From Alicyclobacillus sendaiensis NBRC 100866 (GTDB lineage Bacteria > Bacillota > Bacilli > Alicyclobacillales > Alicyclobacillaceae): a stretch of DNA of 44,343 nt. Shown here in pieces: positions 19,660 to 27,677 of the stretch (its first letter is position 1; each line of letters starts with the position of its first letter). The position numbers and the translations under genes were made by a program. The notes beneath the pieces were generated by a model. That model saw nothing but the letters and a program-made list of their open reading frames with translations. It ran no database searches and had not been told where the DNA came from. Where the stretch lies: positions 1 through 44,343 of the forward strand of contig NZ_BCRQ01000019.1 in the NCBI RefSeq assembly GCF_001552675.1, in the 5' to 3' direction.

Positions 19660-19688
19660 TTGCAAATTGTCTAGGGAGGCCGTATACT
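19660..19688 (+). promoter_or_regulatory. Sigma-A promoter of speD
   Basis: TTGCAA (19660-19665), 17 bases, TATACT (19683-19688). Start near 19695 leaves an unusually long leader of about 200 bases. Confidence 0.72.
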
Positions 19689-19694
19689 ACTCAT

Positions 19695-19893
19695 CGTAGT
19701 GTTGACCTGTCGGACGGCGCATGATGTCCACGTGCGCCATGGCGAGTGCAGTCAACTGCAAATGGAAGAGGACTTACACTTAAAGGGTTAGGACCTCTGA
19801 GGACTAACTTTCCCCCGTGGTGTAAGTGCGATTCCACATGCCTTTTTCTTCAGAACGGCATGGCCGATTTGTTTGCAAAGGGGGACTTTTTTC
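19695..19893 (+). ncRNA. Structured speD leader, candidate cis-regulatory RNA
   Basis: Several complementary segments lie in a row: GTTGAC (19701-19706) with GTCAAC (19751-19756), enclosing GGCGCA (19716-19721) with TGCGCC (19733-19738). TGCAGT (19747-19752) pairs with ACTGCA (19755-19760) and competes with the first helix. ACTTACAC (19772-19779) pairs with GTGTAAGT (19820-19827), enclosing a TTAG/CTAA hairpin. CATGCC (19837-19842) pairs with GGCATG (19857-19862) just before the ribosome site. AGAGG (19767-19771) can alternatively pair with CCTCT (19794-19798). Mutually exclusive helices before a biosynthetic gene look switch-like. It does not match the SAM, preQ1, guanidine or cobalamin riboswitch patterns I know. 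Confidence 0.45.
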
Positions 19894-20277
19894 ATGGACA
19901 CGATGGGGCGTCACGTCATTGCAGAGCTTTGGGAGTGTGATCCGGAGCGTCTGAACGACGTTCACGGGATCGAGCGCGCCATGGTGACCGCGGCCTTAGA
20001 GGCGGGCGCGGAGGTTCGCGAGGTTGCGTTCCACAAGTTCGCGCCGCAGGGCGTCAGCGGCGTCGTCATCATTTCGGAGTCACATCTCACGATTCACAGC
20101 TTTCCCGAGCATGGCTACGCGAGCATCGATGTGTACACCTGCGGGGATCGCATCGATCCGAATGTGGCGTGCGACTACATCACGAAGTACCTGGGCGCGA
20201 AGCGCCTTGAAGCAATAGAGCTTCCTCGCGGCGTAGGCCAGATACAGGTGCACGATGTGAAGGTGCGCGCGCTCTAA
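19894..20277 (+). CDS. speD: S-adenosylmethionine decarboxylase proenzyme, class 1B
   Basis: SpeD makes decarboxylated SAM, the aminopropyl donor for spermidine. The proenzyme (127 residues) cleaves itself between Glu62 and Ser63 in the motif [12 protein letters not shown], turning the serine into the pyruvoyl cofactor. His68 and Cys83 match the processing and catalytic residues of the short bacterial type. ATG 19894 follows AAAGGGGGA by about eight bases; an in-frame TTG at 19873 lacks a ribosome site. It is monocistronic, behind a long structured leader; speE is not in the window. Confidence 0.96.
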   Translation: MDTMGRHVIAELWECDPERLNDVHGIERAMVTAALEAGAEVREVAFHKFAPQGVSGVVIISESHLTIHSFPEHGYASIDVYTCGDRIDPNVACDYITKYLGAKRLEAIELPRGVGQIQVHDVKVRAL

Positions 20278-20302
20278 CGGAGGAGAGTGCCGCTCGGCAA
20301 TC

Positions 20303-20364
20303 GGGGCGCCGATCCATCGGCGCCCCCGCGCGTGTCTGGGGCGCGAAGTGGGCGCCCTTTTATT
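20303..20364 (+). terminator. Double hairpin after speD; second is a terminator
   Basis: GGGGCGCCGAT (20303-20313) pairs with ATCGGCGCCCC (20316-20326), but no T-run follows. A second stem, GGGCGC (20339-20344) with GCGCCC (20352-20357), is followed by TTTTATT. The second overlaps the last codons of the convergent minus-strand gene. Confidence 0.7.
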
Positions 20365-20842
20365 CGTTCCGGCTCGGAACCGGTGCGCCTGCGAAAACGC
20401 GCTCGTGGTGTGTCGGAATGCGTCGATCCAGTAGGATATTGCCGTTGCCCGCGTCCACGATGACGAGATATTTGTCCTCGTCGTCGCGCGCAATAGCCAT
20501 GTATACCAAGTTTGTGCGGATGTTGCGGAGCTGGATGTCCTCGATTTTGCAGCCCGGATGTTCCGCCATGACCGATTTGCGTGCCTGCGCCTCGGTGCAT
20601 TTTGCATACTTTTGCAGTTTCTTGGTGTACGCGTCGTGGCTCGCCTGATAGGCCTCGCGAAGCGTCTCGCGCGAGACCTGCACACTGGAATGGATCTCGA
20701 ACTGGTGAGAAGGCCCGTTGACGGGGGCGTTCGGTTCCGCCGATTCGACGGCTGGAGCAGCAAGAATGCGTGCGGGCGCTTGCCACCACCCGGTCGATAG
20801 AAGGCAGGCTGCCGCGGCTGCGGTGAGGAACCATCGTTTCAT
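20360..20842 (-). CDS. Secreted PepSY-like protein
   Basis: The 160-residue protein starts MKRWFLTAAAAACLLSTG, a standard Sec signal peptide, with likely cleavage after an Ala in ARILAAPA. After a polar linker, the C-terminal half (AEHPGCKIEDIQLRNIRTN, then YLVIVDAGNGNILLD) resembles a PepSY repeat, a fold that often acts as a peptidase inhibitor or small extracellular regulator. ATG 20842 has AAAGGAG at good spacing; GTG 20851 overlaps that site. Convergent with speD. The PepSY call is by pattern only. Confidence 0.7.
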   Translation of the reverse strand: MKRWFLTAAAAACLLSTGWWQAPARILAAPAVESAEPNAPVNGPSHQFEIHSSVQVSRETLREAYQASHDAYTKKLQKYAKCTEAQARKSVMAEHPGCKIEDIQLRNIRTNLVYMAIARDDEDKYLVIVDAGNGNILLDRRIPTHHERVFAGAPVPSRNE

Positions 20843-20977
20843 GGGGCTCACTCCTTTGCGTGACTTGAGCTGTCGAAATTAGCATGTCCAATGCCAACGT
20901 GAACATGCATATTATGGAATTTTTGCTGCGCGCCGCATGACGGATCCGACCACGAGTTAAAAAACGCAAATACATAC

Positions 20978-21006
20978 TTGCGCGATGGCCGAACACAATG
21001 TATAAT
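20978..21006 (+). promoter_or_regulatory. Sigma-A promoter of the tRNA cluster
   Basis: TTGCGC (20978-20983), 17 bases, TATAAT (21001-21006). Seventeen bases later the first tRNA begins. Confidence 0.82.
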
Positions 21007-21022
21007 CTATCTCGTGCGTTGC

Positions 21023-21097
21023 GGGGCCGTAGCTCAAGGGGAGAGCACTACGCTGGCAGCGTAGGGGTTGTGGGTTCGAGTCCCATCGGCTCCACCA
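21023..21097 (+). tRNA. tRNA-Ala (GGC)
   Basis: Acceptor stem GGGGCCG/CGGCTCC with encoded CCA. The anticodon stem CTACG/CGTAG holds loop CTGGCAG, anticodon GGC. The T-loop TTCGAGT is present. First of four tRNAs in one transcript. Confidence 0.97.
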
Positions 21098-21110
21098 TAT
21101 GGTACACGGC

Positions 21111-21186
<76 letters not shown>

Positions 21187-21191
21187 CCCAT

Positions 21192-21266
21192 GCGGAAGTA
21201 GCTCAGGGGTAGAGCATCGCCTTGCCAAGGCGAGGGCCGCGGGTTCGAATCCCGTCTTCCGCTCCA
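21192..21266 (+). tRNA. tRNA-Gly (GCC)
   Basis: Acceptor stem GCGGAAG/CTTCCGC, discriminator T, encoded CCA. The anticodon stem TCGCC/GGCGA holds loop TTGCCAA, anticodon GCC. The T-loop TTCGAAT is present. Five bases after tRNA-Phe. Confidence 0.97.
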
Positions 21267-21324
21267 GGGCATTCGCTGCAGGACCCGGGCGGGGCGAGTC
21301 TCCGTCCGGGTTGCGCAGCCTCAA

Positions 21325-21398
<74 letters not shown>

Positions 21399-21417
21399 GT
21401 TGAAAAAGCTTGTTGTG

Positions 21418-21451
21418 ACGCGGCTCGCGAGATCTTCGCGGCCGCGTTTTT
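21418..21451 (+). terminator. Terminator of the tRNA cluster
   Basis: ACGCGG (21418-21423) pairs with CCGCGT (21442-21447), with an inner CGCGA/TCGCG helix, then TTTTT. Confidence 0.8.
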
Positions 21452-21520
21452 CGTTCCCGGCATGTTCACACCTCCAGCCCCACGACGCAACGCGATTTGG
21501 CGTCGCCCGCGTGATCGTTG

Positions 21521-21529
21521 TGCTATAAT
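21521..21529 (+). promoter_or_regulatory. Extended -10 promoter of the Nudix gene
   Basis: TGCTATAAT gives TG, one base, then TATAAT (21524-21529). No good -35 at 17 bases; TTGGCG lies at a 20-base spacing. Confidence 0.5.
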
Positions 21530-21582
21530 CTTTTCTGTGATTTTTGAATCCTTGTGCTGACGTGGTTGTAGGAGGGGTATCG

Positions 21583-22137
21583 TTGCGGCGACACCTGTGG
21601 ACCGTTCTCTCCGAGCGAGTCGCGTATCAAAATCCATGGATCCGGGTGATGGAGTACGACGTCCTTCGCCCAGACGGGCAGCCCGGCCTCTACGGTGTCG
21701 TCGACGCGGGGCATAACGCGGGCGTCGTGGCGGTGGATGACCAACAACGCGTGGCGCTGCTCCGCGAGTTCGTGTTTCCGGTCGACAGGTTCCTGTGGCA
21801 GATTCCGAGCGGCCAGTTTCGCGAGGAAGGGCCAGAGATGGCCGCTGCGCGGGAACTTCGGGAGGAGACCGGCATTGCCGCGCGTTCGTGGACGCCGCTC
21901 GGAATGGCGCACCTGAGCGCGGGCATCTCGACGCAGGAGACGCATTTGTTTCTCGCGCAAGATTTGTCCTTCGGGAAAGCGGAGCGTGAGCCTACCGAGA
22001 CGATGACTATGGCATGGGTTCCTTTGGAAGACGCGGTTGAGATGTGCCTGCGAGGCGAAATCACGGATGCCGTGAGTGTGGTTGGGCTATTGAAGGCGTT
22101 CCTGTGGATGGAGCAACACGGTCTGAAACGAGGGTGA
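21583..22137 (+). CDS. Nudix hydrolase, ADP-ribose pyrophosphatase-like
   Basis: The 184-residue protein contains a complete Nudix box, G-x5-E-x7-REL-x-EE-x-G, in the segment from GQFREEGPE to ARELREETGI. The VFPVDRFLWQIPSG region before it is typical of ADP-ribose and sugar-nucleotide pyrophosphatases. TTG 21583 is preferred because GGAGGGG lies six bases upstream; the longer frame from 21544 has no ribosome site. It is four bases before phhB, forming a two-gene operon. Exact substrate uncertain. Confidence 0.88.
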   Translation: MRRHLWTVLSERVAYQNPWIRVMEYDVLRPDGQPGLYGVVDAGHNAGVVAVDDQQRVALLREFVFPVDRFLWQIPSGQFREEGPEMAAARELREETGIAARSWTPLGMAHLSAGISTQETHLFLAQDLSFGKAEREPTETMTMAWVPLEDAVEMCLRGEITDAVSVVGLLKAFLWMEQHGLKRG

Positions 22138-22141
22138 GAGG

Positions 22142-22435
22142 ATGAAATTGTCGGAGGACGAGATCGAGCGGAGGCTCGCGGAATTGCCTGGATGGCAGCG
22201 CGAGGAGCAATTCATCCGCAAGCGGTTCGGGTTTGCATCGTTCCCAGAAGCCGTGGCGTTCGTGAATCGCGTGGCGGAAATCGCGGAACGCCGAAACCAT
22301 CACCCGTTCATTTCCATCGACTACAAGTACGTGACCCTGCGCTTCACGACTTGGCACGCCGGTGGTTTGACATCTGAGGATTTTGACGAGGCCAAGGAGA
22401 TCGAAGGACTCTACACCTCGAGAGAGGCGACGTGA
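22142..22435 (+). CDS. phhB: Pterin-4a-carbinolamine dehydratase
   Basis: The 97-residue protein has the family core ERRNHHPFISIDYKYV with the catalytic histidines, followed by TTWHAGGLT. It dehydrates 4a-hydroxytetrahydrobiopterin formed by aromatic amino acid hydroxylases; some bacterial members instead support molybdopterin or folate metabolism. ATG 22142 follows GAGAGG closely, four bases after the Nudix stop. No phenylalanine hydroxylase is in the window, so its partner reaction is unknown here. Confidence 0.92.
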   Translation: MKLSEDEIERRLAELPGWQREEQFIRKRFGFASFPEAVAFVNRVAEIAERRNHHPFISIDYKYVTLRFTTWHAGGLTSEDFDEAKEIEGLYTSREAT

Positions 22436-22455
22436 GAGCGCAGAGCGCCGTCACG

Positions 22456-22650
22456 TCATTTTAGCCGCAAAATCTTGGCGCCTGGGTTTTGCGGAGCCGG
22501 GGGCTTGGGACCCAGTGCCGCGGCCATGTCATCGGTGACCTCCTTCAGCGCTTCATAGCAGTGCTCCATCGGCACGGAGGAATCCCACATGACGTCGCAA
22601 TGGCCGTCCTCATATACAATCACGCTGATCACGTATTGAATGTCGCTCAT
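22456..22650 (-). CDS. Small acidic protein of unknown function
   Basis: A 64-residue protein (starts MSDIQYVISVIVYEDGHCDVMW) with a compact beta-rich start and a proline-rich tail. ATG 22650 has GAAAGGAG at proper spacing, which supports real translation. It faces phhB and is divergent from the sugar isomerase gene. A possible promoter on the minus strand is TTTCAC, 17 bases, TACAAT (complement of 22693-22721). No family recognised. Confidence 0.65.
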   Translation of the reverse strand: MSDIQYVISVIVYEDGHCDVMWDSSVPMEHCYEALKEVTDDMAAALGPKPPAPQNPGAKILRLK

Positions 22651-22715
22651 CGCAAATCTCCTTTCGTCCGCCGGGCGTGATGGTTTAAATTCATTGTACC
22701 CTGCGGAGGACCAAA

Positions 22716-23561
22716 GTGAAACTGGCGCACGCCGAGGGAACGTGCGCGGCTAGCAAGCGCTTACGAGGGGGGAGTGGCGTGCTGTTAGGGTGCTATGTGG
22801 GGCCTCGAGAGTTGCGCTTTGTCCGCGACGCCGGGTTTGACTACGCGGAACTGAACGCGAAGGTAACAAACCCAAGCAAGTCGGACGCGGAATGGCAGAC
22901 GATTCGCGACGAGTTGTTGCGGAATCAGGTTCCGCTGCTCGCGTTCAATCGCCTGTTTCCGCCGGACATGCCCATCGTCGGTCCGGCGGTGGATATGGAC
23001 GAGATCGCGCGCTATCTGGATGTTGCGTTCGCCCGAATGGCCGATCTCGGCGGCCAACATGTGGGCTTCGGGGCGGGGAAAAACAGGCGCGTGCCTGACG
23101 GGTTTCCGCAGGAAGAGGCGCGCGCGCAACTGGCCCGGGTGGTGCGGATGGCGGGCGATCTCGCCGCTCGGTACGGGATGTGGGTTCACTTCGAGTTTTT
23201 CAACCGCGCGGAGACGAATCTCATCAACACGGTGGAAGAAGCGGTGTCCTTTGTGCAAGAGCTTGGTCACCCTCGCGTTGATTTGCTCGTCGATTTTTAT
23301 CACCTCGTGCAAAATGGCGAGCCCGTCCGTGAACTCCATCGAGCGCGTGGGCGCATCGGTTACGTGCACGTTGCGGACGAAGAGCGCAAGTGGCCGGGCA
23401 GCGGATCGCTTCCCGTCCGGGAATGGTTTGCGGCGCTTCGGGAGATCGGCTACCAAGGCCCCATCTCCATCGAGTGCAACTTTGAAGACCCGGTCCCCGA
23501 ACTGAGGCAGGCTGGGGAAGCCATTCGCAGGCTCAGTTATTTGGGCGGCGGAGGGCGATAA
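22716..23561 (+). CDS. Sugar phosphate isomerase/epimerase (xylose isomerase-like TIM barrel)
   Basis: The 281-residue protein has the AP-endonuclease-2/xylose-isomerase-like fold. Metal-site residues appear in WVHFEFFNR (glutamate), LLVDFYHL (Asp, His), YVHVADEE (His, Asp) and ISIECNF (glutamate). Enzymes of this fold isomerise or epimerise keto sugars or inositol derivatives. GTG 22716 has a clear GGAGG six bases upstream; GTG 22779 gives a more usual N-terminus and also has GGGGGGAG. It is first in a likely sugar-use cluster. Substrate unknown. Confidence 0.85.
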   Translation: MKLAHAEGTCAASKRLRGGSGVLLGCYVGPRELRFVRDAGFDYAELNAKVTNPSKSDAEWQTIRDELLRNQVPLLAFNRLFPPDMPIVGPAVDMDEIARYLDVAFARMADLGGQHVGFGAGKNRRVPDGFPQEEARAQLARVVRMAGDLAARYGMWVHFEFFNRAETNLINTVEEAVSFVQELGHPRVDLLVDFYHLVQNGEPVRELHRARGRIGYVHVADEERKWPGSGSLPVREWFAALREIGYQGPISIECNFEDPVPELRQAGEAIRRLSYLGGGGR

Positions 23562-23652
23562 CGCGGCAACGGCGGTGTCCTCGCCGAGGCCCGCCGCGGC
23601 CTATGAACTCGAGCACGCATGGCGAGACCTTGTTCAGAGGAGGACGTTAAGG

Positions 23653-24570
23653 ATGCGAACGATGAAACTCGGTTGCACGCACCTAGAGGTGCCCGTCGTC
23701 GGCATTGGCTGTATGCGCATTGATCGCCTCAGTCAGTCGGAAGCCGAGCGATACATCCAGACGGCGCTTGAACTTGGCGCGAATTTTTTCGATCACGCGG
23801 ACATCTACGGTGGCGGGGAGTGCGAGGCGAAGTTCGCCGAGGCCATTCACATGAACGACGACGTGCGCGAGCGGATCATCCTGCAGTCGAAGTGTGGCAT
23901 TCGCAAAGGGATGTACGACTTTTCAAAAGAACACATTTTAGAGGCCGTCGACGGGAGCCTGCGCCGCCTTCGCACCGATTACCTCGACGTGCTCCTCTTG
24001 CACCGACCGGATGCGCTTGTTGAACCCGAAGAAGTGGCCGAGGCGTTTGAAATTCTGCAGACGACCGGCAAGGTTCGATATTTCGGCGTGTCTAATCATA
24101 AACCGATGCAAATTGAGCTGCTGAGAAAGTATGTCCACCAGCCGATTGTGGCCAATCAATTGCAACTGAGCATCACGAATGCGACGATGATCGCGCAGGG
24201 CATGAACCTGAACATGGGGAACGAATGGGCGGTCGATCGCGACGAGAGTGTTCTCGACTATTGCCGGATCCATGACATCACGATTCAGCCGTGGTCCCCG
24301 TTCCTGTACGGTTTCTTCGAAGGGGTGTTCTTGGACAATCCGAAGTTTCCCGAGTTGAATCAGAAGCTGGATGAGATCGCGTCGCGGTACGGCGTGTCGA
24401 ACGTCACCATCGCCATCGCTTGGCTGCTGCGCCATCCGGCAAAGATGCAGCCCATCATTGGGACCATGAACGTGGACCGCCTGCGCGCGTCTTGTCAAGC
24501 GGCGGACATTCAGCTGACGAGGCAGGAGTGGTACGAGATCTACCTCGCGGCGGGTTATCAGCTGCCCTGA
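23653..24570 (+). CDS. Aldo/keto reductase (YdhF-like)
   Basis: This 305-residue NADPH-dependent oxidoreductase has the catalytic tetrad Asp/Tyr/Lys/His region visible as FFDHADIYGGG, LQSKCGI and LLLHRPD, and the cofactor-binding end TMNVDRL. Length and GIGCMRIDRL start resemble the YdhF group. ATG 23653 follows AGAGGAGG by nine bases; ATG 23662 is possible. It follows the sugar isomerase by about 90 bases and ends at a strong terminator, so the two form one unit. Confidence 0.92.
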   Translation: MRTMKLGCTHLEVPVVGIGCMRIDRLSQSEAERYIQTALELGANFFDHADIYGGGECEAKFAEAIHMNDDVRERIILQSKCGIRKGMYDFSKEHILEAVDGSLRRLRTDYLDVLLLHRPDALVEPEEVAEAFEILQTTGKVRYFGVSNHKPMQIELLRKYVHQPIVANQLQLSITNATMIAQGMNLNMGNEWAVDRDESVLDYCRIHDITIQPWSPFLYGFFEGVFLDNPKFPELNQKLDEIASRYGVSNVTIAIAWLLRHPAKMQPIIGTMNVDRLRASCQAADIQLTRQEWYEIYLAAGYQLP

Positions 24571-24588
24571 TGGAGGGCGGGCGAGGAC

Positions 24589-24620
24589 GAGGATCGGCGC
24601 GCAGGCCGGTCCTCTTTTTA
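24589..24620 (+). terminator. Terminator after the aldo/keto reductase
   Basis: GAGGATCGGC (24589-24598) pairs with GCCGGTCCTC (24605-24614) with one U-G pair, then TTTTTA. Confidence 0.88.
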
Positions 24621-24718
24621 TTTGAGCTATCAACCATCTTGATTTGGGCGATCCGTTCAAAAAGGGGATCCGCCTTGCGTTCACGCCTTTTCAAACGTGC
24701 TCAACTCGCGATCTTCGC

Positions 24719-24747
24719 TTGTCTTTCTTTGTCCAAATTGCTATATT
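24719..24747 (+). promoter_or_regulatory. Sigma-A promoter of the symporter operon
   Basis: TTGTCT (24719-24724), 17 bases, TATATT (24742-24747). Start near 24754 gives a leader of about 190 bases. Confidence 0.72.
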
Positions 24748-24753
24748 CGGAGG

Positions 24754-24930
24754 CGGTCACGCGATAGCGGCAGCGCTGTACACGTCTTCACGCAGGTGGC
24801 GATGCAGGCCCAGCACATGAGCCGCTACCTCCGGGCGCATACTGACCGTGTGCGCGTCCTCCGGCGGGATGTGGTCACGAGTGCATGTAAGCGACTTGAA
24901 ATCGCTATCGGTCCAAACCCTGATTTGTAG
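24754..24930 (+). ncRNA. Structured leader of the symporter gene, candidate regulatory RNA
   Basis: Complementary blocks are TAGCGGC (24765-24771) with GCCGCTA (24821-24827), CGGTCA (24754-24759) with TGACCG (24843-24848), and a strong local hairpin GCGCATAC/GTGTGCGC (24835-24855, one U-G pair). CGATAGCG (24762-24769) can instead pair with CGCTATCG (24903-24910) next to the ribosome site, excluding the first helix. This is switch-like architecture. A 42-codon reading frame (24803-24930) also crosses the leader and stops inside the symporter ribosome site, so a leader peptide is an alternative explanation. No known riboswitch class was recognised. Confidence 0.4.
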
Positions 24931-24942
24931 GAGGTGCATCGG

Positions 24943-26556
24943 GTGCACGCGCTATTTCACGCGAACGCCGTGGACTACATCATCATCCTGGTCTACTTCG
25001 CCTTCGTCCTCGGTGTCGGATTCGTCCTTCGCAACCGCGTTCGCACTGGTGAGGATTTCTTTTTGTCCGGCCGATCCATTCCGGCCTGGATCACGGGCCT
25101 GGCCTTTCTGTCCGCCAACCTTGGCGCGCTCGAAATTCTGGGCATGACCGCGAGCGGCGCCGAATACGGCATGCTCACGACTCACTTTTACTGGATCGGC
25201 GCGATCCCGGCTATGCTGTTTCTCGGCCTGTACATGATGCCGTTTTACTACGTGTCGAAGGTGCGCTCGGTGCCGGAGTTCTTGAAACTGCGGTACAATG
25301 AAGCGACCCGCGCGCTCAATGCCATCGCGTTTGCCGTGATGACCGTCTTGACGTCGGGCATCAGCCTGTACTCCATGGCTCTGATCTTCCAGATCCTGAT
25401 TGGTTGGTCGTTTGATACCAGCATTCTCGTGTCTGCACTCGTGGTGTTGATCTACGTGGCGCTCGGCGGTCTGACCTCCTCCATTTTCAACGAGGTCGTC
25501 CAGTTTTTCTTGATTTGGGCTGGCTTGCTTCCCATTCCGCTCATCGGCTTGCACAGTCTGGGCGGCTGGCAAGGCATGATGTCTCGGTTGCCCGCGGGCT
25601 TCGGACATCTCTGGGCGAACCTCGGCTCGCCGTCGCACAACCCGATGGGGATTGGCTGGCTTGGCGTGGTGCTCGGGCTGGGATTTGTGCTCTCTTTCGG
25701 ATACTGGACGACGGACTTTCTCGTCGTGCAGCGCACGTTGGCAGCTAAGGACTTGCGCGCCGCCCAATTGACGCCGATCTACGCGGCGTTCTTCAAAATG
25801 ATTGTGCCGATCCTGGTCATCATCCCGGGGCTCATCGCGCTCGCCATCTTTCCGAAGATCGGCCATTCGCCGAACATGAGCTACAATCTGGCGCTTCCGT
25901 TGCTCATTGCGAAGTATTATCCGCCTGGCATGCTCGGGCTTGGACTCACGGCCATGCTCGCAAGCTTCATGAGCGGTATGGCGGGCAATGTCACGGCGTT
26001 CACGACCGTTTGGACGTATGACATCTACCAGGCGTACATCAAGAAGGATGCCTCGGACAAGCACTACGTGAATATGGGACGCTGGGCGGTCGTGGTAGGC
26101 GTCATCATCAGCATCGGTACGGCCTACTTCGCGGCCGGTTTCCCGAGCGTGATGGACTACATGCAGACGTTGTTCTCGTTCTTCAATGCGCCGCTGTTCG
26201 CCACGTTCTTGTTGGGGATGTTCTGGAAGAAAACGACGCCGTGGGGCGGATTCTGGGGCCTGCTCGCCGGTATCGTCGGTGCCTTCGCCCTGTACTTCTT
26301 CCTGCCCGCGCATATGTTCTCGAGCCCGGATGCGGGGAACTTCTGGCGCGCCTGGTGGGCGTGGGTCATCACGGTCGTCGTCACGGTTCTGGTCAGCCTC
26401 GTGACGAAGGGCAAGCGTCCCGAAGAGCTGGAGGGCCTTGTGTACGGCCTCAGCAAACGGCCTGACTACAGCGGCTATCCCTGGTACAAACGCCCGGGTT
26501 ATTTGGCAGCCCTTGTGTTCGTGATCCTGGTGGGCCTGAATATCGCGTTCTGGTGA
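24943..26556 (+). CDS. Sodium:solute symporter (SSS/SLC5 family)
   Basis: The 537-residue membrane protein has about 14 hydrophobic helices. It opens with DYIIILVYFAFVLGVGF and DFFLSGRSIPAW, the standard SSS start, and carries the family region GFGYWTTDFLVVQR-like (here LSFGYWTTDF) and AMLASFMSGMAGNV near the middle. The family uses a sodium or proton gradient to import sugars, amino acids or other organics; the nearby sugar enzymes suggest a sugar or polyol. GTG 24943 follows TAGGAGG by eight bases. A small membrane gene follows directly. Confidence 0.92.
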   Translation: MHALFHANAVDYIIILVYFAFVLGVGFVLRNRVRTGEDFFLSGRSIPAWITGLAFLSANLGALEILGMTASGAEYGMLTTHFYWIGAIPAMLFLGLYMMPFYYVSKVRSVPEFLKLRYNEATRALNAIAFAVMTVLTSGISLYSMALIFQILIGWSFDTSILVSALVVLIYVALGGLTSSIFNEVVQFFLIWAGLLPIPLIGLHSLGGWQGMMSRLPAGFGHLWANLGSPSHNPMGIGWLGVVLGLGFVLSFGYWTTDFLVVQRTLAAKDLRAAQLTPIYAAFFKMIVPILVIIPGLIALAIFPKIGHSPNMSYNLALPLLIAKYYPPGMLGLGLTAMLASFMSGMAGNVTAFTTVWTYDIYQAYIKKDASDKHYVNMGRWAVVVGVIISIGTAYFAAGFPSVMDYMQTLFSFFNAPLFATFLLGMFWKKTTPWGGFWGLLAGIVGAFALYFFLPAHMFSSPDAGNFWRAWWAWVITVVVTVLVSLVTKGKRPEELEGLVYGLSKRPDYSGYPWYKRPGYLAALVFVILVGLNIAFW

Positions 26557-26581
26557 TCCATCCCGGGGAGATGATGAGAAA

Positions 26582-26779
26582 ATGAATCGCTTTTTGGACC
26601 TTCGGTTCATGATCAGTGTGCTGTTTATCGTGTACGGCGTCGTGCTCGGCTTGTACGGCGCCGTGGCGGATCCGCATACGCCGAGTCTCCATCTCAACAT
26701 CGACTTATGGTGGGGCGTCGTCTGCCTCGTGTTTGGGATTGTATTTCTCATCGCATCGCTGGCCAAGCCCAGCGAGTGA
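26582..26779 (+). CDS. Small two-helix membrane protein next to the symporter
   Basis: The 65-residue protein has two hydrophobic helices (about residues 9-28 and 43-61) around a short polar loop ([12 protein letters not shown]). ATG 26582 lies 25 bases after the symporter stop, with GGGGAGATGA upstream, and a terminator follows. It is probably an accessory subunit, in the way small proteins pair with other sodium symporters, but no function is established. Confidence 0.75.
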   Translation: MNRFLDLRFMISVLFIVYGVVLGLYGAVADPHTPSLHLNIDLWWGVVCLVFGIVFLIASLAKPSE

Positions 26780-26806
26780 CGCCGCGGACCCCACAGAACG
26801 ACCCAT

Positions 26807-26835
26807 GGGCAGCCGGCCTCATCCGGCTGCCCTTC
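26807..26835 (+). terminator. Terminator of the symporter operon
   Basis: GGGCAGCCGG (26807-26816) pairs perfectly with CCGGCTGCCC (26823-26832) around six bases, then TTC. The T-tract is short. Confidence 0.62.
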
Positions 26836-26877
26836 GCATGTTCAGGCCTCATTGCGTGGCTTCTGGGACTTCGTGTC

Positions 26878-26906
26878 TTGGTCACGAGACGGGGTTTGGG
26901 TATCAT
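26878..26906 (+). promoter_or_regulatory. Promoter of the ThuA-like gene
   Basis: TTGGTC (26878-26883), 17 bases, TATCAT (26901-26906), about 30 bases before the start codon. Confidence 0.6.
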
Positions 26907-26937
26907 GGGTAGGGTATCGTTCAAGGGAGGGCTTTCG

Positions 26938-27660
26938 TTGAACACCATCCGAGTGACTGTCTGGAACGAGTTCCGCCACGAACAACGCGATGAAGTCGTC
27001 CGCGACGTGTATCCAAACGGTATTCACGCGGCGATTGCGAAACCGCTGTCCGACGCGGGCATGCAGGTGCGCATCGCCACACTGGACGAACCGGAGCATG
27101 GGCTGACCGAGGCCGTGCTGAACCAAACCGACGTGCTGGTGTGGTGGGGGCATGTCGCGCATCACGAGGTGCAGGACGACATTGTGGACCGCGTCGTGAA
27201 CCGCGTTCACGCGGGCATGGGGCTCGTGGTGCTCCATTCCGGGCACTTCTCGAAGGTATTTCGGCGCCTCATGGGCACATCGTGCGACCTGCGCTGGCGG
27301 GAAGAAGACGAGAAGGAACGGCTATTTGTGATTGATCCGACGCACCCCATTGCGGAGGGACTGCCGCCCTACTTCGAGCTCCCCAAAGAGGAGACCTACG
27401 GAGAACATTTCGACATCCCGGTTCCGGACGAGATCGTGTTCTTATCGTGGTTTTCAGGGGGTGACGTCTTCCGCTCCGGCGTCACATTTCGGAGAGGGTT
27501 AGGTAAAATTTTCTACTTCAGACCTGGACATGAGACATATCCCACGTATCACGATTCGAACATCCAGCGGGTGATTGTGAACGCTTGTCGGTGGGCGGCG
27601 CCGAGCCGAGGTCCCGTCCCCGCGTACGGCCATGCGCCAAGCCCCGAGGGTGCTCAATGA
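26938..27660 (+). CDS. ThuA-like protein (class I glutamine amidotransferase-like fold)
   Basis: The 240-residue protein matches the ThuA pattern: [10 protein letters not shown] start, [35 protein letters not shown] and [14 protein letters not shown] near the end. ThuA of rhizobia acts in trehalose use as a keto-disaccharide-processing protein; related genes sit in many sugar-catabolic clusters. TTG 26938 has AAGGGAGG seven bases upstream. The frame is open further upstream without a ribosome site. It is followed at 17 bases by arsB. Confidence 0.85.
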   Translation: MNTIRVTVWNEFRHEQRDEVVRDVYPNGIHAAIAKPLSDAGMQVRIATLDEPEHGLTEAVLNQTDVLVWWGHVAHHEVQDDIVDRVVNRVHAGMGLVVLHSGHFSKVFRRLMGTSCDLRWREEDEKERLFVIDPTHPIAEGLPPYFELPKEETYGEHFDIPVPDEIVFLSWFSGGDVFRSGVTFRRGLGKIFYFRPGHETYPTYHDSNIQRVIVNACRWAAPSRGPVPAYGHAPSPEGAQ

Positions 27661-27677
27661 GGAGATGAAGGATAGAC

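Noticed and set aside
19746-19940. 64-codon frame through the speD leader
   Set aside because: No ribosome site, and it overlaps the clear speD start in another frame.
24952-26766. 604-codon minus-strand frame across the symporter
   Set aside because: Antisense shadow of a long membrane protein gene; highly charged low-complexity text and no ribosome site.
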